Assembly (NCBI GenBank): GCA_020344865.1
Contig: CP070830.1
Span: 621,340-628,173, forward strand
Reading direction: 5' to 3'
Length of the DNA: 6,834 nucleotides
DNA from: Planctomycetota bacterium
GTDB taxonomy: Bacteria > Planctomycetota > Phycisphaerae > Sedimentisphaerales > Anaerobacaceae
In this document: piece by piece, positions 4,954-6,834 of the stretch
How the letters are laid out: the number at the start of each line of letters is the position of its first letter
Position numbering within the stretch: position 1 is the first letter of the stretch
Made by a program: the position numbers and the translations under genes
The notes under the pieces: generated by a model
The model's database searches: none
The model's input: only the letters and a program-made list of their open reading frames with translations
What the model was told of the DNA's origin: nothing

Positions 4954-6834
4954 CTACCACTTATTCGAAGGATGCATTTTCCAAGTCCTTACCTCTTTGA
5001 TCTTAACAGGTGCGTCTTTGGTGAAGAGGCTGATATTAGGATGCTCACGAATATATTCATGGGCAACAGCGGCAGCCTGTCGTTCGTTGGCAAAAACTTC
5101 GACAAGGTTTTTATCTATGAATACCCGCAGCGTCAGATCCTCGCCTTCCTCGAGTTCGAAGGGCGGATTAATCTTTCCAATGCTTATTGTGTTCAGACCT
5201 GATCCGGCCGTGATGCTTATACCATTTTTGTTGTTCTTGTCGCCCAAAAGTTTTATCCCAAATGCCTTGGGTAAGGGTGCGCCGAACGTCACTTTCAATT
5301 CAACCGCATCTCCGGTGATTTTGTCAAGTTTATAATCGCTGTCGCTTTTGACAGTGATATTCTTTTTTATTATCTCATCATAGCGAAGCGATTCCAATTC
5401 CCGAAGTGGTCTTATCCGAAGAACACCGTCTGCCGGCAGTTCCAGTTCACGGGGCAGCGACTGGATACCCGTGAGTGGAAAACTTTCGGCCATAAGCCAT
5501 GCCCACATGACCCGTCGCCCGTCTTTTGTCAGCATCGATTCGGGCGCAAAATAGACCAAACCTCCATGACCTTCTTCCCAGTCGGTATCCACCCAGTTCA
5601 TCCTGGCGTGAAACTCTGGCTTATATTTCTCATCTTCGAAATTACCGAGGAAATACCGGCAGCCCAATCGGTGACTGATGCACAGCAGCATCCATTTATT
5701 GCCGATTTTGAACATATTGGCACAAGAGATATCTTCATCGCGAGGAATTCCGGGCTCATCTTTATAATCTTCATGCAGCAGGTCACCCATAAACGTCCAT
5801 TTTTTCAGGTCCTTTGATTTCATCAACGGAGGATTCTTTCCTCCGGAAAGGGCATAATATGTATCACCATTCAGCCAGCAGTCAGGGTCCCAGAAATACT
5901 CAATTTCAGGCTCCTCACCATCTTCACCTGTCAGAAGTATAAAATGAGGTTTTTCCCATTTATCCAACGTGTCATCCAAAGCATAGGTTATCCAGTTTTT
6001 GCCTGAACCCTCACCATGGTAGATCATGGCAGGTCTGCCTTCTTTGGTAAAAAAACCTGTACCGCTGAACATGCCATGACCGGTAAAGGGTTCTGATAGA
6101 ATGGTAGGGTGCCATGTCCAATGCACCAAATCATCGCTGGAAACATGGGCATAGTGAAAGCCGTAATGATCAGCAATAATATAGTGCAGATGATTTCGTC
6201 CTTTATAATAATATGCCGGATTTGGATCTCCGGGCTCCGCTTCCTCTGGTCCCGGATGTGCCAGGTGATAGGTTACCCAGTCGGCCGGTGGGTTTTTAGG
6301 CCATTGCGGCGTTTTTGTAACATATTTCCTGGCGGCTAATATTTCTCCATATTCATGAAGAATTAACTTGCCGCCTTCCAGCTCATAATCGTCTACATCA
6401 CCGCAGTTATATTCAACAAAGCGTCCCATTCGCTCGTTAAATTCATCACCCTCAAAATCCCACCAGGCATAAGGTTGAATTTTAGACAGCTGATTAGGTT
6501 TTAGTGTATTTAATTCTCTTGCTGACAGTGCTTGACTGTAAATTCGAGCATCCTCAATTTCAGCGGTAATGAAATCATCACCACCGTAATGACTCCGGCC
6601 GAATACGACAAAATTTTCATTGCTGCTGAGTAAATCAATGTTTTGCGCTGAGTATTTAGTGACAAGTTCGCCGTCGCGGTACATCCGTATTTCAGAACCT
6701 TTATAGACGATGGCAATTTGTTCCATCTTCCCGGTGCGTACTTCTGCGCCTGTCGGTTTAGTACGCTTCTTCTCGTCACTGCCGGCTTCCCATCTTCCTT
6801 CTTGATTTAATATAATACCGTCAAATTGCTCGCC
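4954..6834 (-). CDS. LamG-GH32 glycoside hydrolase (beta-fructosidase-like), 5' end beyond window
   Basis: The frame stays open from the stop at 4954 to the window edge, giving 626 visible residues; the Met codon at 6726 is internal, since the 36 codons upstream continue the same domain. Residues below are numbered from that Met. Before it and up to about 77 is a LamG-like concanavalin fold (IAIVYKGSEIRMYRDGELV, ending IEDARIYSQALSARE). About 150-450 is the five-bladed GH32 propeller: GDPNPAYYYKG (166-176) carries nucleophile D167, FSGTGFF (220-226), WDPD (279-282) carries the stabilising Asp, YFAPES (392-397). About 455-585 is the GH32 C-terminal sandwich (LRVFIDKNLVEVFANERQA). GH32 enzymes cut fructose from sucrose, inulin or levan. 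Two motifs differ: RDP is WDP, and the EC acid/base motif reads ISC (333-335), so exact activity is uncertain. Any signal peptide lies outside the window. First visible gene of the operon. Confidence 0.9.
   Translation of the reverse strand, partial: GEQFDGIILNQEGRWEAGSDEKKRTKPTGAEVRTGKMEQIAIVYKGSEIRMYRDGELVTKYSAQNIDLLSSNENFVVFGRSHYGGDDFITAEIEDARIYSQALSARELNTLKPNQLSKIQPYAWWDFEGDEFNERMGRFVEYNCGDVDDYELEGGKLILHEYGEILAARKYVTKTPQWPKNPPADWVTYHLAHPGPEEAEPGDPNPAYYYKGRNHLHYIIADHYGFHYAHVSSDDLVHWTWHPTILSEPFTGHGMFSGTGFFTKEGRPAMIYHGEGSGKNWITYALDDTLDKWEKPHFILLTGEDGEEPEIEYFWDPDCWLNGDTYYALSGGKNPPLMKSKDLKKWTFMGDLLHEDYKDEPGIPRDEDISCANMFKIGNKWMLLCISHRLGCRYFLGNFEDEKYKPEFHARMNWVDTDWEEGHGGLVYFAPESMLTKDGRRVMWAWLMAESFPLTGIQSLPRELELPADGVLRIRPLRELESLRYDEIIKKNITVKSDSDYKLDKITGDAVELKVTFGAPLPKAFGIKLLGDKNNKNGISITAGSGLNTISIGKINPPFELEEGEDLTLRVFIDKNLVEVFANERQAAAVAHEYIREHPNISLFTKDAPVKIKEVRTWKMHPSNKW

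Noticed and set aside
4954..6726. Treating the Met codon at 6726 as the true start of the GH32 gene
   Set aside because: The frame is open for 36 more codons to the window edge and those residues (FDGIILNQEGRWEAGS and onward) continue the LamG-like domain, so the gene is truncated by the window.

Overview
This 6.8 kb window looks like bacterial chromosome, most plausibly from a member of the Planctomycetota (perhaps Phycisphaerae/Sedimentisphaerales). The assignment rests on protein style only: a LamG-like domain fused to a GH32 enzyme, an RbsC-type permease with a large extra N-terminal domain, and a ComM/YifB N-terminus that seems closest to planctomycete versions. No search was run.

Left part (1-418): the 5' end of a comM/yifB-type AAA+ gene runs off the left edge on the minus strand. 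It faces away from ssrA, and the ~280 bp between them holds two divergent candidate promoters, a 19-bp palindrome over the comM -10, and a run of helically phased T- and A-tracts that should make the DNA curved.

Middle part (419-1061): a complete one-piece tmRNA gene (ssrA, 419-770) with a tag reading frame for GNYQLRMAA. Immediately after it is a protein-free stretch of about 290 bp. It contains a second copy of the tmRNA 3' end (29-nt perfect direct repeat, really 35 nt if a 14-nt hairpin insert is ignored), an inverted third copy of the T-arm, and a cluster of mini-hairpins with three-purine loops. This resembles a scar of an integrated element or a small hairpin-type mobile repeat at a classic attachment site, and is the most unusual part of the window.

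Right part (1062-6834): four minus-strand genes, read right to left, forming a compact operon: a LamG-GH32 fructan/sucrose-type glycoside hydrolase (5' end beyond the window), an RbsA-like double ATPase, an RbsC-like permease with a ~120-residue insertion after its first membrane helix, and an RbsB-like lipoprotein. Gaps are 19, 20 and 4 nt. The logical reading is that a beta-fructosidase-like enzyme releases a sugar (fructose is the obvious guess) which the lipoprotein captures and the RbsC/RbsA pair imports. Two departures from textbook motifs weaken a simple ribose or invertase label: the GH32 acid/base motif is not canonical, and the binding protein lacks several ribose-contact residues. 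The operon and ssrA converge, and no standard intrinsic terminator is visible between them.
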